Below, piece by piece: positions 27,387 to 38,057 of a DNA stretch of 64,000 bases. The DNA is from BD2-11 clade cluster bacterium bin43 (GTDB taxonomy: Bacteria > Gemmatimonadota > Gemmatimonadetes > Longimicrobiales > Gaopeijiaceae), in NCBI GenBank assembly GCA_002238605.1, contig MPMR01000008.1, positions 96,765-160,764 on the forward strand, in the 5' to 3' direction. The notes under the pieces were generated by a model, which ran no database searches, was not told the origin of the DNA, and worked only from the letters and a program-made list of their open reading frames with translations. A program made the translations under genes and the position numbers. Position 1 is the first letter of the stretch; every line of letters begins with the position of its first letter.

Positions 27387-28346
27387 ATGGCCCGAGGACA
27401 ACGCCGCTTCCGACTCACGCTGCACTACGACGGGACCCATTTCTTCGGCTGGCAGAAGCAGCCGGAAGTGCGCACGGTGCAGGGTGAGCTGCAGGCCACC
27501 CTCGAGCGGCTTACCGGCGAGCACCGCGCGGTGACGGCGGCGGGCAGAACCGACCGGGGGGTGCACGCCACCGGCCAGGTGGTCGCCCTCGTCCTGCCGC
27601 GGCGCTGGTCCGCCGCCACCCTTCGGCGGGCGCTCAACGCCAGGCTGCCCGGGGACATCTGGGTGGCGGACGCCCGGGCCGCTCCGCCCGCCTTCCACCC
27701 GCGCTACGACGCCACGGCGCGCGAGTACGGATACCGGCTGGGGTTCACCGCGGCGGCCCGCTCGCCCTTCCACCGGGCGTGGTGCTGGCCTCTCGCGCGC
27801 CTCGCCGGTGACACCGCCTCGACCACGGCGGACCTGGATGTCGAGGCCCTGCACGCGGCTGCCGCGCTCCTGCCGGGCGAGAAGTCCTTCGCCGCCTTCG
27901 CCCGCGCCGGCCAGGAACACCGGGGAGACCGCTGTACCGTCACGGAGGCGCGCTGGGCCGCCTGGGAGCTCGGCATGGAGTTCACCATCGTCGCCGACCG
28001 GTTCTTGCACCACATGGTCCGCTACCTGGTGGGCACCATGGTCGACATCGCCCGCGGCCGCCGGCCGCTCGACGACATGCGCGCGATGCTCGAGGGCAAC
28101 CGGGACGGCCTCGTCACGTCGCCGCCCGCTCCCGCGACGGGCCTCTTCCTGCGTCGAGTGAGCTATCCGGCGCAGACGGTCGCGCGCACTTCGGCGGTCT
28201 CCGACGCTGCCGCGACAGAAACAGACGACGCCGCGACGCCGGCCGACGCCCGTCCGCGATCCCCGCGAAGCGTCCCGTTCGCCGACCTCGCCCTGTTAGA
28301 TTCCGACACCGACCGCCCACCCGCAGGGAGCGCCAACCACCCATGA
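27387..28346 (+). CDS. truA: tRNA pseudouridine synthase A
   Basis: A 319-residue TruA, which makes pseudouridine at tRNA positions 38-40. Catalytic Asp56 is in AAGRTDRGVHATGQ, and the family motif FLHHMVRYLVGTMVDI is present near 210. The last 55 residues, after VSYPAQTVART, are an Asp/Ala/Pro-rich tail without a counterpart in typical TruA (about 265 residues). The stop overlaps the fsa start as ATGA. Confidence 0.95.
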   Translation: MARGQRRFRLTLHYDGTHFFGWQKQPEVRTVQGELQATLERLTGEHRAVTAAGRTDRGVHATGQVVALVLPRRWSAATLRRALNARLPGDIWVADARAAPPAFHPRYDATAREYGYRLGFTAAARSPFHRAWCWPLARLAGDTASTTADLDVEALHAAAALLPGEKSFAAFARAGQEHRGDRCTVTEARWAAWELGMEFTIVADRFLHHMVRYLVGTMVDIARGRRPLDDMRAMLEGNRDGLVTSPPAPATGLFLRRVSYPAQTVARTSAVSDAAATETDDAATPADARPRSPRSVPFADLALLDSDTDRPPAGSANHP

Positions 28347-28999
28347 AGATCTTCCTCGACACCGCCGACCTGGGTGAGATCCGCCGCGCCGCCGCCGCCG
28401 GCCTCATCGATGGCGTAACCACCAACCCCTCCCTGCTGGCCAAGGTGGCCGGCGACCGCGACCCGATGGAGATCTTCCTCGAGATCTGCGAAGCCATCGA
28501 CGGCCCGGTTAGCGCCGAGGTCGTCGGAGTGGACAAGGCGATCATGATCGACGAGGGCACCCGGCTGGCCGCCATCCACCCCAACATCGCGGTCAAGGTG
28601 CCCCTCACCGAGGACGGCCTGGTGGCGTGCCGCGAGCTCAGCTCGCGCGACATCCCGGTCAACGTCACCCTGTGTTTTTCCGCTCCTCAGGCGCTGCTCG
28701 CCGCCAAGGCGGGGGCCGCGTACATCTCGCCCTTCATCGGACGGCTGGACGACATCTCCCACGACGGCATGGAGCTGATCCGCCAGATCCGCGTCATCTA
28801 CGACAACTACGGCATGCAGACGGAGATCCTGGCCGCCTCCCTCAGGCATCCGCGCCACGTCGTGGAGTCGCTGGAGATGGGCGCGGACGTGGCCACCCTG
28901 CCGCCGGGCGTCCTGTACAAGCTGATCCGCCACCCGCTGACCGACCTCGGGCTGGCCGCTTTTCTGGCCGACTGGGAGAAACTGGGACGTGACCTCTAG
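28343..28999 (+). CDS. fsa: Transaldolase of the fructose-6-phosphate aldolase (TalC/FSA) type
   Basis: A 218-residue small transaldolase. The start MKIFLDTADLGEIRRA, then DGVTTNPSLLAK, and the Schiff-base lysine Lys85 in NIAVKVPLTEDGL correspond to Lys85 of E. coli FSA. Members act either as true transaldolases in the pentose phosphate pathway or as fructose-6-phosphate aldolases; the sequence here does not settle which. It is coupled to truA (4-base overlap) and purB (11-base overlap). Confidence 0.93.
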   Translation: MKIFLDTADLGEIRRAAAAGLIDGVTTNPSLLAKVAGDRDPMEIFLEICEAIDGPVSAEVVGVDKAIMIDEGTRLAAIHPNIAVKVPLTEDGLVACRELSSRDIPVNVTLCFSAPQALLAAKAGAAYISPFIGRLDDISHDGMELIRQIRVIYDNYGMQTEILAASLRHPRHVVESLEMGADVATLPPGVLYKLIRHPLTDLGLAAFLADWEKLGRDL

Positions 29000-30488
29000 C
29001 AGTCCGGGCCGCGCGGCCGCGGCCGGGGCATCCAGCACGGGGAAGTCCGCCTCCGGCGGCTACGTGCATCCCCTTTCCGGACGCTACGCCTCGCGCCAGA
29101 TGCAGCGCATCTTCTCGCAGGCGCGCAAGTTCACGACCTGGCGCCGGCTCTGGATCGCGCTCGCCGAATCACAGCGCGAGCTGGGGCTGGACATCCCCGG
29201 GGAAGCGCTGCGCCAGATGCGGGCCGGGGCCGACGACCTGGACCTGGACCGGGCCGCCGAGCTGGAGCGCCGGTTCCGCCACGACGTGATGGCGCACGTC
29301 CACCTCTTCGGAGAGGTGGCGCCCGCCGCGCGGGGCATCATCCACCTGGGCGCCACCAGCGCCTTTGTGGGCGACAACGCCGACCTGATCCTGCACCGCG
29401 AAGCCCTCACCCTGATCCGCGACCGGCTGGTGCGCTGCGTCGAGGCGCTGGCAGGCTTCGCGCGCCGCTACCGGTCGCTCCCGACGCTGGCCTACACCCA
29501 CTTCCAGCCCGCCCAGCCCACCACGGTGGGCAAGCGGGCGACGCTCTGGATCCAGGACCTCCTCCTCGACATCGAGGAGATCGAGTTTCGCCTCGGCTCG
29601 CTCCGGTTCAGGGGTGTGCGCGGCACCACCGGCAGCCAGGCGTCCTTCCTCGACCTCTTCGACGGCGACTCCGCCAGGGTGGACGCCCTCGACGACGCCG
29701 TCGCCCGGCGCATGCACTTCGAGCAGCGCTACCCGGTGAGCGGTCAGACCTACCCGCGCAAGGTGGACGCCGCGCTCCTGGCGACGCTCGCGGGCACCGC
29801 CGCGTCCACGTCCAAGATGGGCCACGATCTGCGCCTGCTGTCGCACCTGGGAGAGGTCGAGGAGCCTTTCGAGGACACCCAGATCGGCTCTTCGGCCATG
29901 CCCTACAAGCGCAACCCGATGCGCGCGGAGCGGGTTTGCGCCCTTTCCCGCCACGTCATCACCTTGTATCAGGATGGCGCGTTCACCGCGGCCACCCAGT
30001 GGCTGGAACGGAGCCTCGACGACTCCGCAAACCGGCGCGTCAGCATTCCGGACTCCTTCCTGACCCTCGACGGCATCCTGGTTCTGGTCGAAAACGTCTC
30101 ATCCGGGCTGGTGGTCAACGAAGCGGTGATCCGCCGCGCACTCGACGAGCAGCTCCCCTTCATGGCCACCGAGACCATCCTCATGCGCGCGACCCGGGAC
30201 GGCGGCGACCGCCAGGCGCTCCACGAGCGCATCCGCCGTCACGCCCACGCGGCCACCCGGAAGGCTCGCGAGGAAGGCGGGGACCCCGACCTGATTGCCC
30301 GCATCGCCGGCGACGACGCATTCGGCCTGGGTGCGTCCGAGCTGGCCGACCTTCTCCGGGGCGAGCGCTTCATCGGACGCGCCCCCGAGCAGGTGGAGCG
30401 CTTTCTGGACGATTTCGCGCAGCCGGTCATCGACCGTCTCGGCTCCGATGCCCGCGCCCGTCTGGACGCCCCCGATATTCGTGTCTGA
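28989..30488 (+). CDS. purB: Adenylosuccinate lyase
   Basis: A 499-residue lyase acting twice in purine synthesis (SAICAR to AICAR, and adenylosuccinate to AMP). The fumarase-superfamily signature GSSAMPYKRNPMRAE is at about 298-312, and the TYTHFQPAQPTT-type motif (AYTHFQPAQPTTVGKR) at about 168-183. The open frame begins at a GTG inside the fsa end; the first 25 residues are low-complexity (Ser/Gly/Ala) and the conserved part begins at GGYVHPLSGRYAS. First purine gene of the operon. Confidence 0.95.
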   Translation: MTSSSPGRAAAAGASSTGKSASGGYVHPLSGRYASRQMQRIFSQARKFTTWRRLWIALAESQRELGLDIPGEALRQMRAGADDLDLDRAAELERRFRHDVMAHVHLFGEVAPAARGIIHLGATSAFVGDNADLILHREALTLIRDRLVRCVEALAGFARRYRSLPTLAYTHFQPAQPTTVGKRATLWIQDLLLDIEEIEFRLGSLRFRGVRGTTGSQASFLDLFDGDSARVDALDDAVARRMHFEQRYPVSGQTYPRKVDAALLATLAGTAASTSKMGHDLRLLSHLGEVEEPFEDTQIGSSAMPYKRNPMRAERVCALSRHVITLYQDGAFTAATQWLERSLDDSANRRVSIPDSFLTLDGILVLVENVSSGLVVNEAVIRRALDEQLPFMATETILMRATRDGGDRQALHERIRRHAHAATRKAREEGGDPDLIARIAGDDAFGLGASELADLLRGERFIGRAPEQVERFLDDFAQPVIDRLGSDARARLDAPDIRV

Positions 30489-30501
30489 CCCCACCTCAGC
30501 C

Positions 30502-31473
30502 ATGGAGCTCGACGACAACGTGACGACCATCGTGGATTCCACCCTCCCCCTCCCCCTCCTCCACCGCGGCAAGGTGCGGGACGTCTACGAGGCGGGGCCC
30601 GACACCCTGTTCATGGTGGCGAGCGATCGCGTGAGCGCCTTCGACGTGGTCCTGCCCCAGCCCGTGCCCCACAAGGGCGAAGTGCTCACCCAGCTGACCG
30701 CGTGGTGGCTGGCGCGCTTCTCCGCCCGCTCGCCGGTGCCGGGCGCCGAGGGGGGCATCGACCACCACCTGCTCGCCGTGCGGCGGGAAGAGATCATCGA
30801 CCGGGTCCCCGAGCTGGCCGACAGCGTCGACACCTGGGCGCGCCGGGCGATGCTGGTGCGCCGCACCCGGCCGATCCTGGTCGAGTGCATCGTGCGCGGC
30901 TACATCACCGGGTCGGCATGGCGGGAGTACCGCCGGAGCGGCACCCTCGCCGGCGAGCCCCTCGCCCCCGGCATGATCGAGAGCGACCGCATGGACCCGC
31001 CCATCTTCTCTCCCTCGACCAAGGCGCACGAAGGCCACGACGAGAACATCACCTACGACCAGGTGGTGGAGCTGCTGGGGGCGCCCATGGCGGAGACCCT
31101 GCGCGACCTTTCGCTCGGCATCTACAGCGCCGGATCGGAGACCGCGCGCCAGCGGGGCATCATCCTCGCGGACACCAAGTTCGAGTTCGGGATGGACGGC
31201 GATGGCCGGCTCCTGCTCATCGACGAGGTGCTGACCCCTGACTCCTCGCGCTTCTGGCCGGCCGAACACTACGCGACCGGCAGGGGCCAGCCCTCGCTGG
31301 ACAAGCAGCCCGTGCGCGACTACCTGGCTCACGAAACGACCTGGGACAAGATGCCGCCCCCACCCGACCTTCCCGACCGCATCGTGGAGGAGTCGACCGC
31401 CCGCTACCTGGACATCTTCCAGCGGCTGGTGGGCGTGCCGCTGGCCGAGTACAGGGGCCCCGGCTTCGCATGA
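30502..31473 (+). CDS. purC: SAICAR synthetase
   Basis: A 323-residue phosphoribosylaminoimidazole-succinocarboxamide synthase. It begins LLHRGKVRDVYEAG (ATP-binding start of the family), with SDRVSAFDVVLPQPVPHKG, VECIVRGYITGSAWREY, and ADTKFEFGMDGDGRLLLIDEVLTPDSSRFWP. The ATG at 30502 lies 13 bases after the purB stop; an in-frame longer reading overlaps purB and is not family-like. It is of the longer type also seen in yeast and some bacteria. Confidence 0.95.
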   Translation: MELDDNVTTIVDSTLPLPLLHRGKVRDVYEAGPDTLFMVASDRVSAFDVVLPQPVPHKGEVLTQLTAWWLARFSARSPVPGAEGGIDHHLLAVRREEIIDRVPELADSVDTWARRAMLVRRTRPILVECIVRGYITGSAWREYRRSGTLAGEPLAPGMIESDRMDPPIFSPSTKAHEGHDENITYDQVVELLGAPMAETLRDLSLGIYSAGSETARQRGIILADTKFEFGMDGDGRLLLIDEVLTPDSSRFWPAEHYATGRGQPSLDKQPVRDYLAHETTWDKMPPPPDLPDRIVEESTARYLDIFQRLVGVPLAEYRGPGFA

Positions 31474-31483
31474 AGCAGATCCC

Positions 31484-32413
31484 ATGATCCGCAAGCGCGC
31501 GCGCCGCAGGCGCTTCCAGAGGGGCATCATCATCATCCCCTCCGCGTTTACCCTGGGCAACGTCTTCTTCGGCGTCTTCGCCATGGTGATGGCGTCCCGC
31601 GGCGCGTACGAGTGGGCCGCCTGGTTCATCGTGTTCGCGGGCATCCTCGACACCTTTGACGGCGGCATGGCGCGCTTCACGCGCACGGGATCGCGCTTCG
31701 GCGCCGAGCTCGACTCGCTGGCCGACGCGGTCAGCTTCGGCGTGGCCCCGGCGATGGTCATGTACCAGCTCTACTGGGCCGACGGCTCCTGGAGCTGGCT
31801 GCTCTCCTACCTTTTCGTGACCGCGGTGGTGGTGCGCCTGGCACGCTTCAACGTGGAGCAGGGCGGAGAGGCGAAACGCTCGTTCCACGGGCTGCCGTCG
31901 CCGGCCGCGGGGATGATGCTGGCGACTTCCTACCCCTTCACCCAGACCGCTTTCTTCGAGGCGTATCTGAGCACCCTTCCGTGGGCCCAGATCATGGGCA
32001 TCCTGATGGTGCTGCTCTCCGCGCTGATGCTGAGCCACGTCCCTTACGCGCGCATGCCCCGCGTGGGGCTGCGCACGCCCAGAACCCGCATCAACAGCGC
32101 CATCGCCGTGGCCGCCATCGTCGCCGCGATCGCCGCCCCCCGCTACTACTTCTTTCCGGTCCTGTTCGGATACGCCGTCTGGGGTCTTCTGAAGTCGGTG
32201 GCGATCGGCTTCCTGGACCGGCTTCCCGAGCGCGACCCTCTCCTCGAAGTGGACGAGGACGAGGATGAAGATGAGCCCGAAGACGAGGAAGATGTCCGGC
32301 CGCTCGACTACGGCGGCCTCGGACCCCGCTACCGCGCCCGCAGGCGCAATCGGCTCGTCCGACGGCGGCGGACCGACCCCCAGGACGACAACGGCACGGA
32401 GGACACAACTTGA
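31484..32413 (+). CDS. pssA: CDP-diacylglycerol-serine O-phosphatidyltransferase
   Basis: A 309-residue membrane enzyme for phosphatidylserine synthesis. The CDP-alcohol phosphotransferase motif is complete at about 52-77 (DTFDGGMAR, then GxxxDxxxD in FGAELDSLAD). About six to eight membrane segments follow. The tail from about 250 is highly charged: a Glu/Asp run and then an Arg-rich segment, which is not part of the core enzyme. It is embedded in the purine operon (10 bases after purC, 4-base overlap with purS), an odd functional neighbour; no psd gene is present. Confidence 0.92.
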   Translation: MIRKRARRRRFQRGIIIIPSAFTLGNVFFGVFAMVMASRGAYEWAAWFIVFAGILDTFDGGMARFTRTGSRFGAELDSLADAVSFGVAPAMVMYQLYWADGSWSWLLSYLFVTAVVVRLARFNVEQGGEAKRSFHGLPSPAAGMMLATSYPFTQTAFFEAYLSTLPWAQIMGILMVLLSALMLSHVPYARMPRVGLRTPRTRINSAIAVAAIVAAIAAPRYYFFPVLFGYAVWGLLKSVAIGFLDRLPERDPLLEVDEDEDEDEPEDEEDVRPLDYGGLGPRYRARRRNRLVRRRRTDPQDDNGTEDTT

Positions 32414-32688
32414 GCCTGTACGCCATCGAGATCCGCGTGACCCCCCGCCGCGGGCTGCTGGACCCGCAGGGGAAGGCCATCCAGCACGCCCTGGACTCCC
32501 TGGGCTTCGCCGGCGTCGCGGAGGTCCGCGCCGGCAAGCTGCTCGTGATCGAGCTTGAAGCGGACTCGCCGGACGAGGCCGCCGCCCGGGCCACCCGCAT
32601 GTGCGAGAAGCTGCTCGCGAACCCCGTGACCGAGGACTTCGCCATCGAAGTCGCGCGCGATGCGGCGCAGCCGGAGGCGGCGACGTGA
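32410..32688 (+). CDS. purS: FGAM synthase subunit PurS
   Basis: A 92-residue protein of the PurS family, the small structural subunit that bridges PurL and PurQ. It has the pattern [30 protein letters not shown] and the ending [17 protein letters not shown]. It begins on a TTG or equivalent codon overlapping the pssA stop, and its stop overlaps purQ by 4 bases. Confidence 0.93.
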   Translation: MSLYAIEIRVTPRRGLLDPQGKAIQHALDSLGFAGVAEVRAGKLLVIELEADSPDEAAARATRMCEKLLANPVTEDFAIEVARDAAQPEAAT

Positions 32689-33389
32689 GAGCGGTGGTGG
32701 TGACCTTCCCGGGGTCCAACTGCGACTACGACTGCCTGCAGGTGCTGCGCAAGGTCATGAGGGTCGACACGCGCTTCATCTGGCACCGCGAGCGCGACCT
32801 GGGCGACCCCGACCTGGTGGTGCTTCCGGGCGGCTTCTCCTACGGCGACTACCTGCGCGCCGGCGCCATCGCGCGCTTCAGCCCCATCGTGGAGGCGGTG
32901 AAGCGCTACGCCGGGGGCGGCGGCATCGTGCTCGGCATCTGCAACGGCTTCCAGATCCTGTGCGAAGCCGGGCTGCTTCCGGGCGCGCTCCGGCGCAACG
33001 ACTCGCTCAAGTTCCGAAGCCACGACGTGCATGTGCGGGTCGAGACCGCCGACACCGCATTCACCCGCGCGTACCGGCCCGGCCAGGTCCTGCGCATTCC
33101 GATCGCGCACGCCGAAGGCAACTACATCGCCGACCCGGCCACCCTCGAACGCCTCGAAGCCGACCAGCGCGTAGTCTTCCGCTACACCACGCGCGAGGGA
33201 GCGCGCGGGCAGGGCGGCAACCCCAACGGCTCCGCCAACGACATCGCCGGGATCATGAACGCCGCCGGCAACGTGCTCGGGCTCATGCCCCACCCGGAGC
33301 GGGCCGCGGAAGGCGTTCTGGGCTCCACCGACGGGCTCGGCGTCTTCGAGTCCCTGGTCGCGCACTGCGCGCGGGAGAGGGTGGCATGA
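32685..33389 (+). CDS. purQ: FGAM synthase glutaminase subunit PurQ
   Basis: A 234-residue class I glutamine amidotransferase. It starts at the GTG at 32685 ([16 protein letters not shown]), overlapping purS as GTGA. The nucleophile cysteine is in [17 protein letters not shown] (about 86), and the His-Glu part of the triad is in GLMPHPERA near 205-212. It supplies ammonia to PurL. Confidence 0.96.
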   Translation: MRAVVVTFPGSNCDYDCLQVLRKVMRVDTRFIWHRERDLGDPDLVVLPGGFSYGDYLRAGAIARFSPIVEAVKRYAGGGGIVLGICNGFQILCEAGLLPGALRRNDSLKFRSHDVHVRVETADTAFTRAYRPGQVLRIPIAHAEGNYIADPATLERLEADQRVVFRYTTREGARGQGGNPNGSANDIAGIMNAAGNVLGLMPHPERAAEGVLGSTDGLGVFESLVAHCARERVA

Positions 33390-35677
33390 TCGCGCCCGCG
33401 GCCGGAGGAAACGGCAGCGCGCCCGCAGCGCCCGAGCCACGTCCCGGAGACCCGGAAGTCACGCCGGAGCTCGTCGCCGACCACGGTCTTTCGCCGGAGG
33501 AGCACGACAGGATCGTCGGCCACCTCGGGCGCACCCCGACCTTCACCGAACTCGGCGTCTTCTCGGCGATGTGGTCGGAGCACTGCGGGTACAAGAACTC
33601 CAAGCGCCTGCTCCGGCTCCTGCCCACCCAAGCGCCCTGGGTCATCCAGGGACCGGGAGAGAACGCGGGGGTGATCGACATCGGCGGCGGATACGCGCTC
33701 GCCTTCAAGATCGAGTCGCACAACCACCCCTCCGCGGTCGAGCCCTACCAGGGCGCGGCCACCGGAATCGGCGGCATCCTGCGCGACGTCTTCACCATGG
33801 GGGCCCGCCCGGTCGCGGTCCTCGACTCGCTCCACTTCGGGGACCTGGACTCGAGCCGCGTGCGCTACCTCTTCGACGGCGTCGTGCGCGGGGCCGGCGA
33901 CTACGGCAACTGCGTGGGCATCCCCAACCTCGGCGGCGAGGCCTACTTCGACCGCGGCTACGAGGGCAATCCCATCATCAACGTGATGTGCCTCGGCATC
34001 ATGAAGCGCGAACAGCTGATCCGGGGCGAGGCCCACGGGGAGGGCAATACGCTGATGGCGGTGGGCGCGCGCACCGGTCGCGACGGCATCCACGGGGCCA
34101 CCTTCGCCAGCGAGGAGCTGGGCGAGGACTCCGACGCCAGCCGGCCCCAGGTGCAGGTGGGCGATCCCTTCACCGAGAAGCTGCTGCTCGAGGCCAGCCT
34201 GGAGCTGATCCGCAGCGGTCACATCGTGGGCATCCAGGACATGGGCGCCGCGGGCATCACCTCCAGCGCCGCGGAGATGGCGGGGCGTTCGGGGAGCGGG
34301 GTCGTGATCGACACCGCGCTGGTACCGGTGCGCGAGCCGGGGATGACGCCGTACGAGATCCTGCTCTCCGAGAGCCAGGAGCGCATGATGGTGGTCGTGC
34401 ACAAGGGCCGGGAGGACGAGGTCCGGAAGATCCTGAACAAGTGGGAGCTGGAGGCGGCGGAGGTGGGCCACGTCACCTCCGATGGACGCTTCCGCATTCT
34501 GGAGGACGGACGCCCGGTCGCCGACATCCCCGCCATGCCCCTGACCGAGGGGTGCCCGACCTACGAGCGCGCGGGCATCGAGGGCGAGGAGGTGCGCGCG
34601 CTCAGGGAGATGGACCTGTCGCCCTACGCGGGCGGCGAGGGCGACCGCACCGCCGACTTCCTCCGCCTGCTCGCCTCCCCCAACCTCGCGTCGCGCCGCT
34701 GGATCCACGACCAGTACGACACCACCGTGCGCACCGCGAGCGTGGTCCAGCCCGGAGGGGACGCGGGCGTCCTGCGGGTGCGCGGCACGCCGCGCGGCAT
34801 CGCCGTGACCACCGACTGCAGCGGCCGCTACACCTACCTGGAGCCCGGCACCGGCGCCCGCATCGCCGTCGCGGAGGCCGCGCGCAACCTGGCGTGCGCG
34901 GGGGCGCTGCCCATGGCGGTGACCAACAACCTCAACTTCGGCAACCCGCTCAAGCCGCACATCTACTACCAGCTGCGGGAGGCTGTGCTGGGGATGGCCG
35001 AGGCCTGCGCCCTCTTCGAGACCCCGGTGACCGGCGGCAACGTCTCGCTCTACAACGAGACCAGCGGGACGCCCATCTACCCCACGCCCGTCATCGGCAT
35101 GGTCGGCATCATCGACGACCTCGAGCGCGTCACCCGGCACGCGTTCCGGCATGAGGGCGATGTCATCGTGCTGCTGGGCCGCAACACCGACGAGCTTGGC
35201 GCCTCCGAGTACCTGTACGCGATGCACGACATTGTGGGCGGAAAGCCCCCGCGGGTGGACCTGCTCGCGGAACGCGTGCTCCAGCAGGCGCTGCTGGCCA
35301 TGATCGGCGAGGGGCTGCTCCGTTCGGCGCACGATTGTTCGGAGGGCGGCCTGGCGTGCGCGCTGGCGGAGAGCGCGCTGCATGACGGCAAGAACCCGGT
35401 CGGCATCCACGTGCGACTGGCGGACCCGCTGCCCTCTACCGCACTATTCTTTGGAGAGGCCCAGGGGCGCGTGGTGGTTTCGTGCGACCCCGCGAGCCTC
35501 GACCGGGTACGCCGGCTGGCCGATCGGTACGGCGTGCCCTGCACGGAGATCGGCACGGTCGGAGCAATCGGCGGCAGTTTCGTCGTGGAGAGCGCGGACG
35601 CTCGCATCGAGGCGGAAATCGGGGAGGTGGGTGCGGTGTATTTCGGGGCTCTGCCCGAGCGCATGGACGCACAGTAG
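33386..35677 (+). CDS. purL: FGAM synthase subunit PurL (small type)
   Basis: A 763-residue ATP-dependent subunit, of the length of the small PurL that works with separate PurS and PurQ. Family landmarks: [12 protein letters not shown] (about 55-66), [23 protein letters not shown] (about 107-129) and [11 protein letters not shown] (about 550). The start is the ATG overlapping the purQ stop. The first 35 residues are Ala/Pro-rich and not conserved. Confidence 0.96.
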   Translation: MIAPAAGGNGSAPAAPEPRPGDPEVTPELVADHGLSPEEHDRIVGHLGRTPTFTELGVFSAMWSEHCGYKNSKRLLRLLPTQAPWVIQGPGENAGVIDIGGGYALAFKIESHNHPSAVEPYQGAATGIGGILRDVFTMGARPVAVLDSLHFGDLDSSRVRYLFDGVVRGAGDYGNCVGIPNLGGEAYFDRGYEGNPIINVMCLGIMKREQLIRGEAHGEGNTLMAVGARTGRDGIHGATFASEELGEDSDASRPQVQVGDPFTEKLLLEASLELIRSGHIVGIQDMGAAGITSSAAEMAGRSGSGVVIDTALVPVREPGMTPYEILLSESQERMMVVVHKGREDEVRKILNKWELEAAEVGHVTSDGRFRILEDGRPVADIPAMPLTEGCPTYERAGIEGEEVRALREMDLSPYAGGEGDRTADFLRLLASPNLASRRWIHDQYDTTVRTASVVQPGGDAGVLRVRGTPRGIAVTTDCSGRYTYLEPGTGARIAVAEAARNLACAGALPMAVTNNLNFGNPLKPHIYYQLREAVLGMAEACALFETPVTGGNVSLYNETSGTPIYPTPVIGMVGIIDDLERVTRHAFRHEGDVIVLLGRNTDELGASEYLYAMHDIVGGKPPRVDLLAERVLQQALLAMIGEGLLRSAHDCSEGGLACALAESALHDGKNPVGIHVRLADPLPSTALFFGEAQGRVVVSCDPASLDRVRRLADRYGVPCTEIGTVGAIGGSFVVESADARIEAEIGEVGAVYFGALPERMDAQ

Positions 35678-35761
35678 AAGGAGATGGCAGCCCGTGGACG
35701 AAACACGCCCGGCATGGGAGCGGCGATGGATCCACGAACTGCCGGCGCCCGGAGGCGGCAC

Positions 35762-37261
<1,500 letters not shown>

Positions 37262-37273
37262 CGAAGCGCCGTG

Positions 37274-37975
37274 TCAGCCGCCCGGCGGCACCACCGCTTC
37301 CGCCGTGTAGATGAGGTCGCCGAGCGGCGAGTTGTCGCCATTGGCGGAGTTGCCGGTCACGTGGAACACGACCGGCGACGGTTCCTCTGGCGCCACCCAC
37401 TCGAAGCTCCAGCTGGCCACATCGCCCGGACCGAGCTGGCTCCCCTCGACCGTGTGGTTGATGTAGTCGACGCCGCCCTCGCTACGGACAACCGTGCGGC
37501 CGTCCAGGGAAGCCAGGCGCCCGGCCGGCGCGCCTGTCCGCTCGCCTTCCTGGAAGCGCGCTGCGGCCTGGAAGCCGGCGCTCCCCATCCCCTCCCCTTC
37601 CACGATCACCGTAACCACGTAGACCGCGCCCGGTGTGAACGAAGCGGGCACGCCGTCGAGCAGGAGCGCGCCGCCCAGTGCGTTGAGCTCGAGGTCGAGG
37701 TGGCACTCGATGCAGGTGAGCTCGCCGAAGCCGCCGGTGCGCGCGAGGGGCGGACCGTCGGCGTGGGGGATGGGGACGCGGAGCGTGGGGGTGCTGGCAC
37801 CGGCGGCGGCGAAGGCCGGAGCCGCCGCAAGGGCAGGGCTCGCGGAGAGGGCGTAGCTCGCGGCAAGCGCGCCGGCGCTGGAGTCGCCCGCGGAGGATGC
37901 TCCCGCACCGGAAACGGCTACCCCGGCAAGCGCGCCGGCGAGAAGCCACCGGTTCGCTATACGCAAATTACGCAT
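37274..37975 (-). CDS. Secreted Reeler/choice-of-anchor-V-like protein with a CxxCH motif
   Basis: A 233-residue exported protein. It has an amino-terminal signal region (about 10-52, rich in Ala/Ser), then a haem-type motif CIECH at about 86-90, and then a beta-sandwich resembling the Reeler or 'choice-of-anchor V' domain (PGAVYVVTVIVEG, GFQAAARFQEGE, YINHTVEGSQ, WSFEWVAPEE, VVFHVTGNSANGDNSPLGD). Known proteins of this kind often carry one haem-like motif and sit on the cell surface; the function is unknown. The stop lies 13 bases from the converging purF stop. The start at 37975 lies within an unusual 9-base repeat. Confidence 0.75.
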   Translation of the reverse strand: MRNLRIANRWLLAGALAGVAVSGAGASSAGDSSAGALAASYALSASPALAAAPAFAAAGASTPTLRVPIPHADGPPLARTGGFGELTCIECHLDLELNALGGALLLDGVPASFTPGAVYVVTVIVEGEGMGSAGFQAAARFQEGERTGAPAGRLASLDGRTVVRSEGGVDYINHTVEGSQLGPGDVASWSFEWVAPEEPSPVVFHVTGNSANGDNSPLGDLIYTAEAVVPPGG

Positions 37976-37997
37976 TTTACGCAAAATACGTAAAACG
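37957..37997 (-). repeat. 9-base AT-rich repeat around the start codon
   Basis: Read on the minus strand, the unit CGTA-www-TG appears three times in tandem with a fourth partial copy: CGTATTTTG, CGTAAAATG, CGTAATTTG, CGTATAG. The ATG of the Reeler-like gene is the end of the second unit. The patch is strikingly AT-rich for this genome. It could be a protein-binding array or a translation control site. Confidence 0.6.
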
Positions 37998-38057
37998 CGA
38001 CCGGCCGGGCCGGCCTCCCCGCCGGCCCGGCCGATCCGTTCCGCGTCCCGCGGGCGC

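Noticed and set aside
33182..35410. A 742-codon minus-strand frame
   Set aside because: Antisense of purL; composition is His/Val/Asp-rich noise typical of antisense frames in GC-rich DNA.
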